Shown here piece by piece: positions 35,606 through 45,494 of a stretch of DNA of 64,000 nucleotides. Each line of letters opens with the position of its first letter. Position 1 is the stretch's first letter. The translations under genes were made by a program, and so were the position numbers. A model generated the notes under the pieces. It did no database searches, had not been told where the DNA came from, and saw nothing but the letters and a program-made list of their open reading frames with translations. The stretch comes from Sphingobacteriia bacterium (GTDB lineage Bacteria > Bacteroidota > Bacteroidia > Chitinophagales > Chitinophagaceae): assembly GCA_004294135.1 (NCBI GenBank), contig RDZY01000012.1, positions 37,267 through 101,266 of the forward strand. The letters are read 5' to 3'.

Positions 35606-36616
35606 ATGCAAAAAGAGGTTGTTGTAAGTGGAATACGCCCTACTGGGTTTCTGCACCTTGGAAATTACTTTGGTGCCATGCGCAATTATGTGCGAATGCA
35701 GGATGAATTTGATTGCTATTTTTTTGTGGCCAATTGGCATAGCTTAACCACCCATCCTGATACCAAAGAACTACAAAACAGTGTTTACCGGGTAATTGCA
35801 GAAAATATTGCTTGCGGATTAGATCCGGATAAAGTGGCATTATACGTACAAAGTGATATACCCGAAATTGCAGAGCTTTATCTCTACCTAAATATGTTGG
35901 CTTATAAAGGAGAACTGGAGAAAACAGTGACTTTTAAAGAAAAAGCAAGAGCTCAGCCCGACAATATAAATGCGGGACTACTTACCTATCCTGTTTTACA
36001 GGCTGCCGATATCATCATCCAGCGGGCAGTTAAAGTGCCTGTAGGAAAAGATCAAGAACAACACCTTGAGATGGCTCGCAATTTCGCAGAACGTTTTAAT
36101 TATCGATATGGTGATATACTGCCCCTTCCTTATGCGTTTAATTATGGCGATGAATTAATTAAAATAATGGGACTTGATGGGATGGGTAAAATGAGTAAGA
36201 GTGAGAACCAGCAGTCCACCATTTATCTTGCAGATGAGGATGACGCCATCCGTAAAAAAATCATGAAAGCCAAGACAGACCAAGGTCCTGCAACGCCCAA
36301 TTCGGAGAAGCCCGATTATATTCAAAACCTTTTTACCCTGATGAAATTGGTGAGTAACGTTGAGGCTGTAGCTAAATTTGAATTCGATTTTAATGCCAGC
36401 AGCACGGGCAATTGTGTGATTCGATATGGGGATATGAAAAAGCAACTGGCAGAAGATATGGTACAATTTATTACGCCCATTAGAGAAAAAGCCAATGCAA
36501 TACTTGGCGACAAGGATCTATTACATAAATTAATGAAACAGGGGGCAGATAAGGGCAGAAGTAGGGCTGCAGAAACCTTAAAGATGGTTAGAAATGCGGT
36601 GGGATTGAATTATTAG
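35606..36616 (+). CDS. trpS: Tryptophan-tRNA ligase
   Basis: A 336-residue class I aminoacyl-tRNA synthetase charging tRNA-Trp. Motifs are SGIRPTGFLHLGNYFGA (HIGH-type, near residue 8) and GKMSKSENQ (KMSKS, near residue 193). Length is normal. It stands first in a short plus-strand run with the deoxynucleoside kinase and a small acidic protein. The start is supported by the near-consensus box four bases upstream. Confidence 0.95.
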   Translation: MQKEVVVSGIRPTGFLHLGNYFGAMRNYVRMQDEFDCYFFVANWHSLTTHPDTKELQNSVYRVIAENIACGLDPDKVALYVQSDIPEIAELYLYLNMLAYKGELEKTVTFKEKARAQPDNINAGLLTYPVLQAADIIIQRAVKVPVGKDQEQHLEMARNFAERFNYRYGDILPLPYAFNYGDELIKIMGLDGMGKMSKSENQQSTIYLADEDDAIRKKIMKAKTDQGPATPNSEKPDYIQNLFTLMKLVSNVEAVAKFEFDFNASSTGNCVIRYGDMKKQLAEDMVQFITPIREKANAILGDKDLLHKLMKQGADKGRSRAAETLKMVRNAVGLNY

Positions 36617-36679
36617 TGTTAAAACCACCAAAATCAGATTAGTTTCATTAAGTTGCACAGCTTAAATCAGCAGAAAGAG

Positions 36680-37315
36680 ATGGCAAAACCCAAAAAACCA
36701 AAACACGTAGCAATTGCCGGAAATATTGGCGCCGGTAAAACCACCCTCACAGAAATGCTGAGTAAACACTACCGCTGGATTCCACAATTTGAAAATGTGG
36801 ATACCAATCCTTATTTAATGGACTTTTATGAGGATATGCCACGTTGGAGTTTTAACCTTCAGATTTATTTTTTAAACAGTCGCCTCAATCAGTTATTAGA
36901 TATTCAACATGGTACCGAGACCGTAATACAAGATCGCACCATTTATGAAGACGCCAATATTTTCGCTCCCAATCTGCATGAAATGGGGTTGATGAGTAAA
37001 CGTGATTTTGACAATTACTTTCATTTTTTTCAGACCCTAAAAACAATGGTGCAGCCACCAGATCTGCTGATTTATCTGAAAGCATCTGTACCCACGCTGG
37101 TATCTCAAATTCAAAAAAGAGGAAGAGAATATGAAGAAAATATTCGGCTCGACTACTTAAAAAAACTCAACGAATACTACAATAAGTTTATTGATGGTTA
37201 TAAGGAAGGACAGTTGTTGATTATTGATTGTGATAAAAATAAGTTTGCGGAGAATGAAGAACAATTTGGAGAAATCATTAGCAAAGTAGACAGTATGTTG
37301 TTCGGTTTGTTTTAA
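36680..37315 (+). CDS. Deoxynucleoside kinase
   Basis: A 211-residue kinase of the deoxyadenosine/deoxyguanosine kinase family, salvaging deoxynucleosides to monophosphates. It has the P-loop GNIGAGKTT (14-22), the substrate-binding PQFENVDTNPYL segment, the conserved QDRTIYEDANIF (DR[ST]-type motif) and the LID-region sequence QKRGREYEENI. The frame extends nine codons upstream to a TTG; the ATG giving MAKPKKPKHV follows a purine-rich AGAAAGAG and is preferred. Which deoxynucleoside is preferred cannot be told. Confidence 0.88.
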   Translation: MAKPKKPKHVAIAGNIGAGKTTLTEMLSKHYRWIPQFENVDTNPYLMDFYEDMPRWSFNLQIYFLNSRLNQLLDIQHGTETVIQDRTIYEDANIFAPNLHEMGLMSKRDFDNYFHFFQTLKTMVQPPDLLIYLKASVPTLVSQIQKRGREYEENIRLDYLKKLNEYYNKFIDGYKEGQLLIIDCDKNKFAENEEQFGEIISKVDSMLFGLF

Positions 37316-37332
37316 AACAATTAATCCCCTCT

Positions 37333-37692
37333 ATGAAATACGAAGAACTGATTAAGCACCATTCTGGTGAGTTAATAGATAAATTGGTTGGTCATATCAT
37401 CAGCAAGGATCCAGTGGAAGTATTGTTTAATTTTGAAGACAACGACCAGTGGGCCATCATCTCCATGCACCAGTATGAAGAAGATTTAGAAATTTCTTTG
37501 AGACTTCATCCCAATGGAATCTTCGATTTATTCCTAGGTTATTATGATGATGAAGATGAGTTTCATGAATTGGTACACCTATTAAATGAGACAGAAATAG
37601 CCCAGCTTCCCGAAGGTTTGAAAAAAGTAATGCGCAAAGTGGCAGATGATGAGAAGGGAATGCGACTCTCTGGAAATTTTTTATCGAAATAA
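37333..37692 (+). CDS. Small acidic protein of unknown function
   Basis: A 119-residue soluble, strongly acidic protein with no signal peptide or helix of membrane type. Acidic stretches are FNFEDNDQW, YEEDLE and GYYDDEDEFHEL, and the pattern suggests mixed alpha/beta structure. I do not recognise a family. It lies 17 bases after the deoxynucleoside kinase and is followed by a hairpin, so it closes that transcription unit. Coding status is supported by position and frame, not by homology. Confidence 0.65.
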   Translation: MKYEELIKHHSGELIDKLVGHIISKDPVEVLFNFEDNDQWAIISMHQYEEDLEISLRLHPNGIFDLFLGYYDDEDEFHELVHLLNETEIAQLPEGLKKVMRKVADDEKGMRLSGNFLSK

Positions 37693-37698
37693 AGCAGA

Positions 37699-37726
37699 AA
37701 GCCTCCTCAAAAAATTGAGAAGGCTT
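37699..37726 (+). terminator. Hairpin between convergent genes
   Basis: Arms AAGCCTCCTCAA and TTGAGAAGGCTT pair with one mismatch around a four-base AAAA loop, starting seven bases after the stop of the small acidic protein gene. There is no clear U tract. It may also serve the convergent pckA gene. Confidence 0.5.
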
Positions 37727-37800
37727 CTATTAGCAAGCAATCGAAACAGCATTCAGCAGCAATTATATTTGCGCACTTTTAAAGTCCTTTAATTTCGCAT

Positions 37801-39405
37801 TTATACAACAGGAGCAGCAGCTAAAATTTCTGGTGAAACACCAGCTGCATATTGGGCAAAATTTTTAATAAATTGAGTAGCCAAATTTTTAGCCATCGCA
37901 TCATAAGCGGCTTTGTTCTCCCATGTATTACGTGGATTGAGTATTTCAGTTGGCACCCCATTGCAAAATTTAGGGATCATCATTCCGAATACAGGATGGG
38001 GTTCAAATTCCACTTGGTCTAATGCACCGCTCAGTGCCGATTCAATCATGGCGCGCGTATAACCTAATTTTATGCGATTTCCCGTTCCGTATGCTCCCCC
38101 ACTCCATCCAGTATTAATCATCCAAACATTTACTTGATGCGCTTGCATCTTATTGCCCAACATGGCAGCATATTTACCGGGATGTAAAGGAAAAAATGGC
38201 GCGCCAAAGCAGGCACTAAAAGTAGATTTCGGTTCGGTAACACCTGCTTCAGTGCCTGCTACTTTTGCTGTATATCCACTAATGAATTGGTACATGGCTT
38301 GACCAGCAGATAACTTACTAACAGGAGGTAGCACACCATAAGCATCACAGGTTAAAAAGAAAATATTTTTAGGCAGCCCACCAATACTTGGCTCAATGGT
38401 ATTAGAAATAAAATTCAACGGATAACTCACCCTAGTGTTTTCGGTAATACCTTTAAAATTGAAATCAATTTCATTGGAATTTCCAATGAAATTAATATTT
38501 TCTACCAACGCACCCGGTCTAATTGCCCCAAAAATTTCAGGTTCATTTTCTTTGGTCAACCCAATGGTTTTTGCATAGCAGCCACCTTCAAAATTGAAGA
38601 CACTATTATTAGTCCATCCATGTTCATCATCGCCAATTAATTTTCTGCTTGGATCAGCACTCAAAGTGGTTTTACCAGTTCCACTTAACCCAAAAAACAC
38701 TGCCACATCACCATCAACACCCATATTGGCACTGCAATGCATACTTAATACATTCTTCTCCTGTGGTAGAATATAATTCAAGACCGAAAAAATTCCTTTT
38801 TTCATCTCTCCAGTATATCCTGTACCACCAATTAATATGGTCTTGTGCGTAAAAGATACAATTGCAAAATTGTGTTGCCTTGTTCCATCAACAGCAGGAT
38901 CTGCCCTAAAGCCAGGTGCTTGAATAATATGCCATTCTGGTTTAAAATTTTCTACGTCCTTTTCTTCGGGACGAAGAAACATATTGTAAACAAATAAATT
39001 ACTCCAAGGATGCTCATTCACTACCCGAATATTCAATCGATAGTTTTGATCTGCACAAGCATATGCGTCTCTCACCCATATTTCTTCTTTAGCACCTAAA
39101 TAATCCAACACCTTTTTACGCAGTTGTAAAAAGTATTTTTCTTCAATAGGAATATTAAAATTATTCCAGTCAACCGTATCTGCTGTAATTGCATCTTTTA
39201 CAATGAATTTGTCTTTGGGACTCCTTCCAGTGAATTCGCCTGTGCAAATACACAATGCGCCTGTATTACTTAATTCACCTTGTTTTCTTAATAGGGTCTG
39301 CTCTATTAATGCTTCAGAAGATAGTTGGTAATGAATACCATTTTCACCTGTTAACCCCAATGCTAGAAATTTTGACCCTTCTAATTTTATGGTAGGTATT
39401 GACAT
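37801..39405 (-). CDS. pckA: Phosphoenolpyruvate carboxykinase (ATP)
   Basis: A 534-residue enzyme interconverting oxaloacetate and phosphoenolpyruvate, for gluconeogenesis. The P-loop GLSGTGKTT (239-247) and the following kinase-2 type site LIGDDEHGW are clear; FTGRSPKDKFIV near residue 58 and the oxaloacetate-site arginine there match the ATP type. The frame runs 12 codons further upstream, but the ATG giving MSIPTIKLEG matches family starts and lies 25 bases after an exact promoter box. It converges on the small acidic protein gene. Confidence 0.95.
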   Translation of the reverse strand: MSIPTIKLEGSKFLALGLTGENGIHYQLSSEALIEQTLLRKQGELSNTGALCICTGEFTGRSPKDKFIVKDAITADTVDWNNFNIPIEEKYFLQLRKKVLDYLGAKEEIWVRDAYACADQNYRLNIRVVNEHPWSNLFVYNMFLRPEEKDVENFKPEWHIIQAPGFRADPAVDGTRQHNFAIVSFTHKTILIGGTGYTGEMKKGIFSVLNYILPQEKNVLSMHCSANMGVDGDVAVFFGLSGTGKTTLSADPSRKLIGDDEHGWTNNSVFNFEGGCYAKTIGLTKENEPEIFGAIRPGALVENINFIGNSNEIDFNFKGITENTRVSYPLNFISNTIEPSIGGLPKNIFFLTCDAYGVLPPVSKLSAGQAMYQFISGYTAKVAGTEAGVTEPKSTFSACFGAPFFPLHPGKYAAMLGNKMQAHQVNVWMINTGWSGGAYGTGNRIKLGYTRAMIESALSGALDQVEFEPHPVFGMMIPKFCNGVPTEILNPRNTWENKAAYDAMAKNLATQFIKNFAQYAAGVSPEILAAAPVV

Positions 39406-39430
39406 ATGCGAACAATCGTTAGTTAATTTA

Positions 39431-39438
39431 CAAAAATA
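39431..39438 (-). promoter_or_regulatory. -7 promoter box (TATTTTTG) of pckA
   Basis: An exact TAnnTTTG match on the minus strand ending 25 bases before the chosen pckA ATG, in the gap between pckA and the divergent oxidase gene. No clear -33 TTG is seen. Confidence 0.45.
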
Positions 39439-39659
39439 CATTGTTTAATTAATTCGGGTTGTTTTTTGGACTTACTCATGCTATACTTTATCTTCAAAAA
39501 CAAGTAATTATTTGTAAATCTTTTAAAAAATGAGCAGATAATATTAATATTCTGAAGGATAACTCGACTTTAATTGAATTTTTGAAAAAAAAAGTGCGTG
39601 AAACCCTTATTATTAAGTGGTTTTTGTGGGCAAGATGTATTTTTACCAAAATTTAAGGT

Positions 39660-41075
39660 ATGTCCGCAGTTGTTACCCGAGGAAAAATCACACCAGCTAT
39701 CTATCAACAGTTTAAATTAATTGTGGGAGCAGCCAATATTATGGCAGATGAGGAACAACTTGCACATTATGGCCACGATGAGACGGAACATCTCAGTTTT
39801 TTACCAGAACTAGTATTAAAGCCATCGGATCCTTCCGAAATTTCTGCCATCATGCAAATCTGCAATGCCAATGGCATACCCGTTACTCCTAGAGGTGCTG
39901 GTACGGGACTCAGTGGCGGTGCATTGCCTCATTTGGGTGGGGTATTACTTTCTACCGAAAAACTGAACAAAATTTTATTGATAGACGAGCGCAATCTTCA
40001 GATTATTACCGAACCGGGCGTTATTACGGAAGTGCTTCAAAACGCAGTAAAAGAAAAAGGGCTTTTTTATCCCCCCGATCCCAGTAGTAAAGGCAGTTGT
40101 TTTATTGGCGGTAATATTGCAGAAAACAGTGGCGGCCCCAAGGCCGTTAAGTACGGTGTTGTTAAAGATTATGTGCTGAACTTAGAAGTGGTGCTTCCGA
40201 ATGGTGAGATTATATGGACAGGGGCGAATGTATTAAAAAATGCTACTGGATACAACCTTACCCAGTTATTGGTAGGGAGTGAAGGTACATTGGGTATTGT
40301 CACAAAAATTGTGTTAAAACTAATTCCCTTTCCAAAATTTGATTTACTCATGCTGGTTCCTTTTTCCTCACTAGAAAAAGCAAGTGAAGCAGTAAGTGCC
40401 ATATTTCGTGCTGGTTTTGTACCCAGTGCCCTTGAACTGATTGAGATTGATGCATTAATGATAGTAAGTGAAATGGTTGGAAGTACTGCAGTGCCAGTGA
40501 ACGACTCCATTGCTGCACATTTAATTATTGAAGTAGATGGAAATAATATGGACGTGCTGATGAATGAGATGGAATCTATTGCTGAACTACTCACCCAATT
40601 CGGATCAGGAGAAATATTTTTTGCAGATGATGCACAACAAAAAGCAGAGCTGTGGAAACTACGTAGAAGAGCCGCTGAAGCTGTTAAAACGAATGGTTAT
40701 ACGATTGAAGAAGATACCGTTGTTCCAAGAGCAGAATTGCCTACATTAATTAAAGGTGTTAAAGAACTGGGAAAAAAATATGGTTTTAAAGCGGTTTGTT
40801 ATGGTCATGCTGGCGATGGAAACCTGCATATTCGCATCAACCACCCAACCATAAAAAACAGCCACGGTAATGTAGAAATGACGGCAGCACTTACTGCATT
40901 GTTTCAGCTTGTGAATAGTCTCGGCGGAACCATCAGCGGTGAACATGGAATTGGATTAATACAAAAACCATATATGGATACTGTATTTAAAAAAACCAAC
41001 CTCCATCTAATGCGTGAAATAAAAAAAGTATTTGATCCTAACAATATTTTAAATGCAGGAAAAATATTTGACTAG
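39660..41075 (+). CDS. FAD-linked oxidase of the GlcD/D-lactate dehydrogenase type
   Basis: A 471-residue flavoprotein. The FAD-binding PCMH domain (about 50-225) has PRGAGTGLSGGALP (77-90) and GCFIGGNIAENSGGPKAVKYG-like sequence near 145-165. The C-terminal oxidase domain carries YGHAGDGNLHIRI and GEHGIG with the metal or substrate histidines. This matches glycolate oxidase subunit GlcD and D-lactate or D-2-hydroxyglutarate dehydrogenases; substrate cannot be resolved. No glcE or glcF partner lies next to it. The nearest promoter-like sequence, TATTTTTA, has one mismatch. Confidence 0.87.
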   Translation: MSAVVTRGKITPAIYQQFKLIVGAANIMADEEQLAHYGHDETEHLSFLPELVLKPSDPSEISAIMQICNANGIPVTPRGAGTGLSGGALPHLGGVLLSTEKLNKILLIDERNLQIITEPGVITEVLQNAVKEKGLFYPPDPSSKGSCFIGGNIAENSGGPKAVKYGVVKDYVLNLEVVLPNGEIIWTGANVLKNATGYNLTQLLVGSEGTLGIVTKIVLKLIPFPKFDLLMLVPFSSLEKASEAVSAIFRAGFVPSALELIEIDALMIVSEMVGSTAVPVNDSIAAHLIIEVDGNNMDVLMNEMESIAELLTQFGSGEIFFADDAQQKAELWKLRRRAAEAVKTNGYTIEEDTVVPRAELPTLIKGVKELGKKYGFKAVCYGHAGDGNLHIRINHPTIKNSHGNVEMTAALTALFQLVNSLGGTISGEHGIGLIQKPYMDTVFKKTNLHLMREIKKVFDPNNILNAGKIFD

Positions 41076-41106
41076 CACGATTAACTAGCTTTACAAAAAA
41101 TTACGA

Positions 41107-41700
41107 ATGAAAAATATATTGTGTGTACTGATGCTGTGGTTTGTATCCTTTGCTGCCAAAGCGCAACTTGACCAGCCCGAAGAAATTAGAGGGTTTGATA
41201 GAAATAAGGTATTTGTTGGAAGCAGTCTGAATCTTGGGTTATCCAATAATTTTTTTAATATTGGACTGAATCCAGAAGTCGGCTACAGCTTTAATAAGTG
41301 GTTGGATATGGGTGTTGCTTTCAACCTAAATTACTTCTCTCAAAAAGAATCTAATTTCAGCAGTCTCAATATCAAAAATTTCAATTACGGCGGTGGGGCT
41401 TTTTTGCGCATTTGGCCCATTTCATTTCTGCATTTACAAATTCAACCTGAATATAACTGGATTAATTCAACCGAGAGAGACGTTAATACCAACCAGACCA
41501 GTAAATTTAAATTGATGGCTCCCAGCCTATTGGCTGGCATTGGTTATGGCAGTAGAGAAATCGGGAGTCGATTTTCGCATTTCACCATTATGATTGATCT
41601 TAATCAAGCATTTAATTCACCCTATAGAGACCGATTCGGAGATCCACAGCCTATTTTTCGTGGCGGTTTTGGCATCTACCTCAAACCAAAAAAGCAATAG
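41107..41700 (+). CDS. Outer-membrane beta-barrel-like protein
   Basis: A 197-residue protein with a signal peptide (1-19, ending AKA) and repeated short amphipathic strands with aromatic ends. Examples are GSSLNLGLSNNFFNIG, VGYSFNKWLDMGVAFNLNYF and the closing RGGFGIYLK. This fits a small outer-membrane barrel, a type common in Bacteroidota, without a specific family call. It lies 31 bases after the oxidase gene. Its last 20 bases overlap the convergent LOG-family gene. Confidence 0.68.
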   Translation: MKNILCVLMLWFVSFAAKAQLDQPEEIRGFDRNKVFVGSSLNLGLSNNFFNIGLNPEVGYSFNKWLDMGVAFNLNYFSQKESNFSSLNIKNFNYGGGAFLRIWPISFLHLQIQPEYNWINSTERDVNTNQTSKFKLMAPSLLAGIGYGSREIGSRFSHFTIMIDLNQAFNSPYRDRFGDPQPIFRGGFGIYLKPKKQ

Positions 41701-42220
41701 CTTCTGCGGCATCTGAACAAACAATCAGCCGTTCTTGCCAATTGGCATACAAGAACCCCTGCTCGAACATGGTATTAATATGCGCTATTAGGTGATTGTA
41801 ATATCCATCACAGTTTAGTAATACTATTTTTTTATTGTGAATTTTCAATGTATTCCAAGTAAGCATTTCAAATAACTCATCCAATGTTCCATTCCCACCA
41901 GGTAATATGATGGCAGCATCACAAAGATCATACAATAACTTTTTTCGCTCGTGCATATCGTTCACCACTCGCAAATCACTTACACCAGTATGTTGCGCCT
42001 CCCACTCCAGTAAAATCTTGGGAATTACTCCTATAATATTGCCTCCACTTGATATTACCGCATCTGCTACAGCCCCCATCAATCCTTTCCCACCGCCGCC
42101 ATACACCAAGGTCATTCCATTGGAAGCCATTAAATTTCCCAACTTAGTAGTCTCGGCTATATACAATGGATTATTTCCCGATTTTGACCCACAAAAAACA
42201 GCAAGCTTTTTAATTTTCAT
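41681..42220 (-). CDS. LOG-family protein (TIGR00730 type)
   Basis: A 179-residue Rossmann-fold protein. The two LOG motifs are present: GGGGKGLMG (near 42-50) and PGGNGTLDELFE (near 106-117). Characterised relatives are cytokinin-activating or nucleoside 5'-monophosphate phosphoribohydrolases; in bacteria the role may be nucleotide clean-up. The ATG giving MKIKKLAVFCGS is preferred over one seven codons upstream because relatives begin here. It overlaps the convergent barrel gene by 20 bases. Confidence 0.87.
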   Translation of the reverse strand: MKIKKLAVFCGSKSGNNPLYIAETTKLGNLMASNGMTLVYGGGGKGLMGAVADAVISSGGNIIGVIPKILLEWEAQHTGVSDLRVVNDMHERKKLLYDLCDAAIILPGGNGTLDELFEMLTWNTLKIHNKKIVLLNCDGYYNHLIAHINTMFEQGFLYANWQERLIVCSDAAEAIAFLV

Positions 42221-42302
42221 TCTACAGATTAAGAACAGCAAAATAGCTCAAAAATTTTTACTACTTTACAAAATTCTTTATCGAACGCTTTAATCAACTT
42301 AT

Positions 42303-43766
42303 ATGTCACCATTACTCCTTTTTTCTTTTGTTATTGGCTATTTCCTAATCCTGCTTGCAGTAGCTTGGTATACTGGCAAGAATAGCAACAACCATTCTTT
42401 TTTTATTGGCAATAAAAACAGCAATTGGATGCTGGTTGCGTTTGGTATGGTTGGTACATCGTTAAGCGGCGTTACTTTTGTAAGCGTACCAGGTGCAGTG
42501 GCCAAAGAATCCTTTGCTTATTTTCAGATCACACTGGGCTACCTGATTGGATATTTAATTATTGCCTATATACTACTACCGCTTTATTACCGACTAAACT
42601 TGACTTCCATCTATCATTACCTGAGTACTCGCTTGGGCTTTAAATCATATAAAACGGGCTCCTCTTTCTTTATCTTATCAAGAGTGCTTGGCGCTACCGC
42701 AAGATTATATTTGGTGGTAAATATTTTACAAGAAGCCATCCTCAACAGTTTTAATATTCCTTTCTGGGCCACTACATTAATTATTTTGGCGATGATTTTA
42801 TTATATACCTATGAAGGAGGTGTGAAAACGATTGTATATACAGATACTTTACAAACCAGTTGTATGTTGCTGGGACTCATTATTTGTGTAGTATATATTC
42901 TAACCCAAATGAATCTTGGCTTTACTGAAAGCTTGGCCGCTATGAGCGCAAAAGGTTATACCAAAATTTTCTTTACCGATCCCAATAGCAAACTTTTTTT
43001 CTTAAAACAAATTATTGCTGGTGCATTTATTACAGCAACCATGACTGGAATGGATCAAGAAATGATGCAAAAAAATATATCTGTAAAAACACTGAAAGAT
43101 TCACAAAAGAATGTACTTTCTATGGCTGTAGTATTAATAGCTGTTATTCTATTATTTCTGTTTCTTGGTGGTCTGCTCTATCTCTACGCAGAGCAACTGG
43201 GCGTTACCGCAATAGGTGATAAAATATTCCCTACCATTGCACTCAACCATATGCCTCCTTTTGTATCTGTCATTTTCATTATTGCACTTATTTCTGCGCT
43301 ATTCCCGAGTGCGGATGGAGCAATTACCGCCCTTACTTCTACTTTCTGTATAGATATTATTGGAATACATAGAAGAGCAGATTTATCGGAACTTAAGCAG
43401 AAAAAAATTAGGCAAAAAGTACACTTATCATTTGCTGCCATATTTTTATTATTTGTAATGGTGTTTAAATGGATCAATGACCCAAGTATGATTGGCCTCC
43501 TATTAAAAATTGCAGCTTATACCTATGGCCCTCTCCTTGGCTTATTTACGTTTGGTATTCTAACAAAGAGATCAGCAAACGATTCACTGGTACCCTATAT
43601 TTGTATTAGCGCTCCCATCATTTGTTTTCTGCTAGATAAGTACCAGAAAATTATATTCGGTTCTTTTGAACTTGGATTAGAATTACTCTTAATTAATGGC
43701 ATGATTACTTTTATAGGCTTATTATTAATCTCCAAAAAAATGAGCTTAGATAAAATACCCGCATAA
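42303..43766 (+). CDS. Sodium:solute symporter (SSS family)
   Basis: A 487-residue transporter with about thirteen helices. The family region LVAFGMVGTSLSGVTFVSVPG near residues 41-62 and SRVLGATARLYLVVNILQEA near 119-140 are typical of the Bacteroidota SSS subgroup. It moves a small organic solute with sodium; the substrate is not readable. It leads a tight run: an O-methyltransferase 8 bases on, then a glucosaminidase and hpt. Confidence 0.87.
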   Translation: MSPLLLFSFVIGYFLILLAVAWYTGKNSNNHSFFIGNKNSNWMLVAFGMVGTSLSGVTFVSVPGAVAKESFAYFQITLGYLIGYLIIAYILLPLYYRLNLTSIYHYLSTRLGFKSYKTGSSFFILSRVLGATARLYLVVNILQEAILNSFNIPFWATTLIILAMILLYTYEGGVKTIVYTDTLQTSCMLLGLIICVVYILTQMNLGFTESLAAMSAKGYTKIFFTDPNSKLFFLKQIIAGAFITATMTGMDQEMMQKNISVKTLKDSQKNVLSMAVVLIAVILLFLFLGGLLYLYAEQLGVTAIGDKIFPTIALNHMPPFVSVIFIIALISALFPSADGAITALTSTFCIDIIGIHRRADLSELKQKKIRQKVHLSFAAIFLLFVMVFKWINDPSMIGLLLKIAAYTYGPLLGLFTFGILTKRSANDSLVPYICISAPIICFLLDKYQKIIFGSFELGLELLLINGMITFIGLLLISKKMSLDKIPA

Positions 43767-43774
43767 ACTACTAT

Positions 43775-44419
43775 ATGAATCTGATTCCTCCGCTGGTAGA
43801 AAAATACATTACTGCATTCAGTTCACCTGAATCGGCAGAACTGGCGGCTATCAGCCAGTCGACCAACAATGAACACCCAGCAGCTCATATGCTTAGTGGG
43901 CATATTCAAGGTCAACTTTTGTATTTTCTAAGCTTTCTATTAGAACCAAAATTTATTTTAGAAATTGGCACATTCACTGGTTATAGTGCTATTTGCTTGG
44001 CAAAAGGATTGGCAGAAAATGGAGAATTACATACCATTGAATTAAGAGCCGATGATGCAGCCACCGCAGCTTCAAATTTTAGCAAATTCAATCAAAATAA
44101 GCAGGTAACTTTGCATATTGGTAATGCCAAAGATATCATAGCACAGTTGCCGCATCAATGGGATCTTGTTTTTATTGATGCAGACAAAACAGGGTATATA
44201 GATTATTATGAATTGGTACTGCCGCGCTTATCCAAAAACGGAATAATCATTGCAGATAATGTGTTGTTTCATGGTCAAGTTTTGGAAGAACCTATTACTG
44301 GAAAAAATGCAAAAGCCATACATGCTTTTAACCGGCATGTGCAAAATGATCCTAGAACAGAGCAGGTATTACTTTCGGTAAGAGATGGTATAATGATTAT
44401 TAAAAAGACGGTAGCATAG
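43775..44419 (+). CDS. Class I O-methyltransferase (catechol-OMT-like)
   Basis: A 214-residue SAM-dependent methyltransferase of the metal-dependent family 3 type. Cofactor motif EIGTFTGYSAICLA lies near residue 68, followed by LHTIELRADD, and the metal-site DLVFIDADKTGYIDYYE lies near 129-145. Relatives methylate catechols, caffeoyl-CoA or 5-hydroxyuridine in tRNA (TrmR). The last is possible here given the other RNA-modification genes, but nothing decides it. It is inside an operon, with the next ATG directly after its stop. Confidence 0.87.
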   Translation: MNLIPPLVEKYITAFSSPESAELAAISQSTNNEHPAAHMLSGHIQGQLLYFLSFLLEPKFILEIGTFTGYSAICLAKGLAENGELHTIELRADDAATAASNFSKFNQNKQVTLHIGNAKDIIAQLPHQWDLVFIDADKTGYIDYYELVLPRLSKNGIIIADNVLFHGQVLEEPITGKNAKAIHAFNRHVQNDPRTEQVLLSVRDGIMIIKKTVA

Positions 44420-45493
44420 ATGAAAATTTTGTACACAATGCTGGGGTTGATTGGTTTTTTTTGTTGCAATGCACAAAATGAAAAAACGGTTGCCTATATA
44501 AATCAGTATAAAGAAATTGCCATGCAAGAGATGAGTCGTTCCGGCGTTCCTGCATCCATTACGCTTGCGCAAGCTGTGCTAGAATCACAATCGGGAGAAA
44601 GCATACTGGTAAAAAAATCAAATAACCATTTCGGTATTAAATGTAAAGTTGAATGGACAGGTGCAAAAGTGTACCATAATGATGATGCAAAAGGAGAATG
44701 TTTCAGAGCATACGCTTCAGCAGAAAAATCATTTCAAGATCATTCTGATTTTTTAAAAACAAGGCCACACTATGCTTTTCTATTTTACCTAAGCCCAATG
44801 GATTATGAATCTTGGGCATACGGTTTAAAAAAAGCTGGCTACGCAACTGCACCTACTTATCCGCAGAAACTAATCAAAGTAATTACCGATTACAACCTCA
44901 ACCAATACAATATTATTGCAATTGCAAAAGCGAAAGAACAAGCTCCTGTAACACAGGATGTAAAAATTATTGTACCTGCATCTAAACCAATCAATACCAA
45001 TATTACTGCTATTGCTCAGCCGGATGCTGCTGAATCAACAGATGACCGAGAAGAAATACCTTCAAAAATAGTTGCCACAAAAAAAAATATCGTTGCCTCC
45101 AATAACCCTTCTCCTTACCCGTCTGGTATATTTCTCAACAACGAGCTGAAAGTAATTTATGCAAGTAAAGGCACATCCATATTGGCCTTAGCAAATGAGT
45201 ACCATATTACACTGAGTAAACTACTTAGCTTCAATGATATGGATGAAATAGATATTCTGGCTGCCAATCAATTGATCTATTTAGAGCGAAAACAAAAAAA
45301 GGGAATCACCGATTTTTATATTTCAAAATCGGGTGAATCAATTTACCATATTGCACAAATCACAGGTGTGCGTATAGAAAACATTTTACAGTACAATAAT
45401 AAGTTTAGAAAATTGCCTACAACAGTACCTACTGGTAGCAAAATATGGCTAATTACTCCAACTGAATCATCATCTACTGCTAATAAAAAATAA
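44420..45493 (+). CDS. Exported glucosaminidase with LysM domains
   Basis: A 357-residue peptidoglycan hydrolase. A signal peptide (1-18) is followed by a GH73-like N-acetylglucosaminidase domain (about 25-165) with catalytic Glu55 in AQAVLESQSGES and the NNHFGIKC motif. After a linker rich in K, T and A come two LysM repeats (about 243-290 and 305-350), which bind glycan. It likely cleaves cell-wall glycan during growth. It starts at the base after the O-methyltransferase stop. Confidence 0.9.
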   Translation: MKILYTMLGLIGFFCCNAQNEKTVAYINQYKEIAMQEMSRSGVPASITLAQAVLESQSGESILVKKSNNHFGIKCKVEWTGAKVYHNDDAKGECFRAYASAEKSFQDHSDFLKTRPHYAFLFYLSPMDYESWAYGLKKAGYATAPTYPQKLIKVITDYNLNQYNIIAIAKAKEQAPVTQDVKIIVPASKPINTNITAIAQPDAAESTDDREEIPSKIVATKKNIVASNNPSPYPSGIFLNNELKVIYASKGTSILALANEYHITLSKLLSFNDMDEIDILAANQLIYLERKQKKGITDFYISKSGESIYHIAQITGVRIENILQYNNKFRKLPTTVPTGSKIWLITPTESSSTANKK

Positions 45494-45494
45494 T

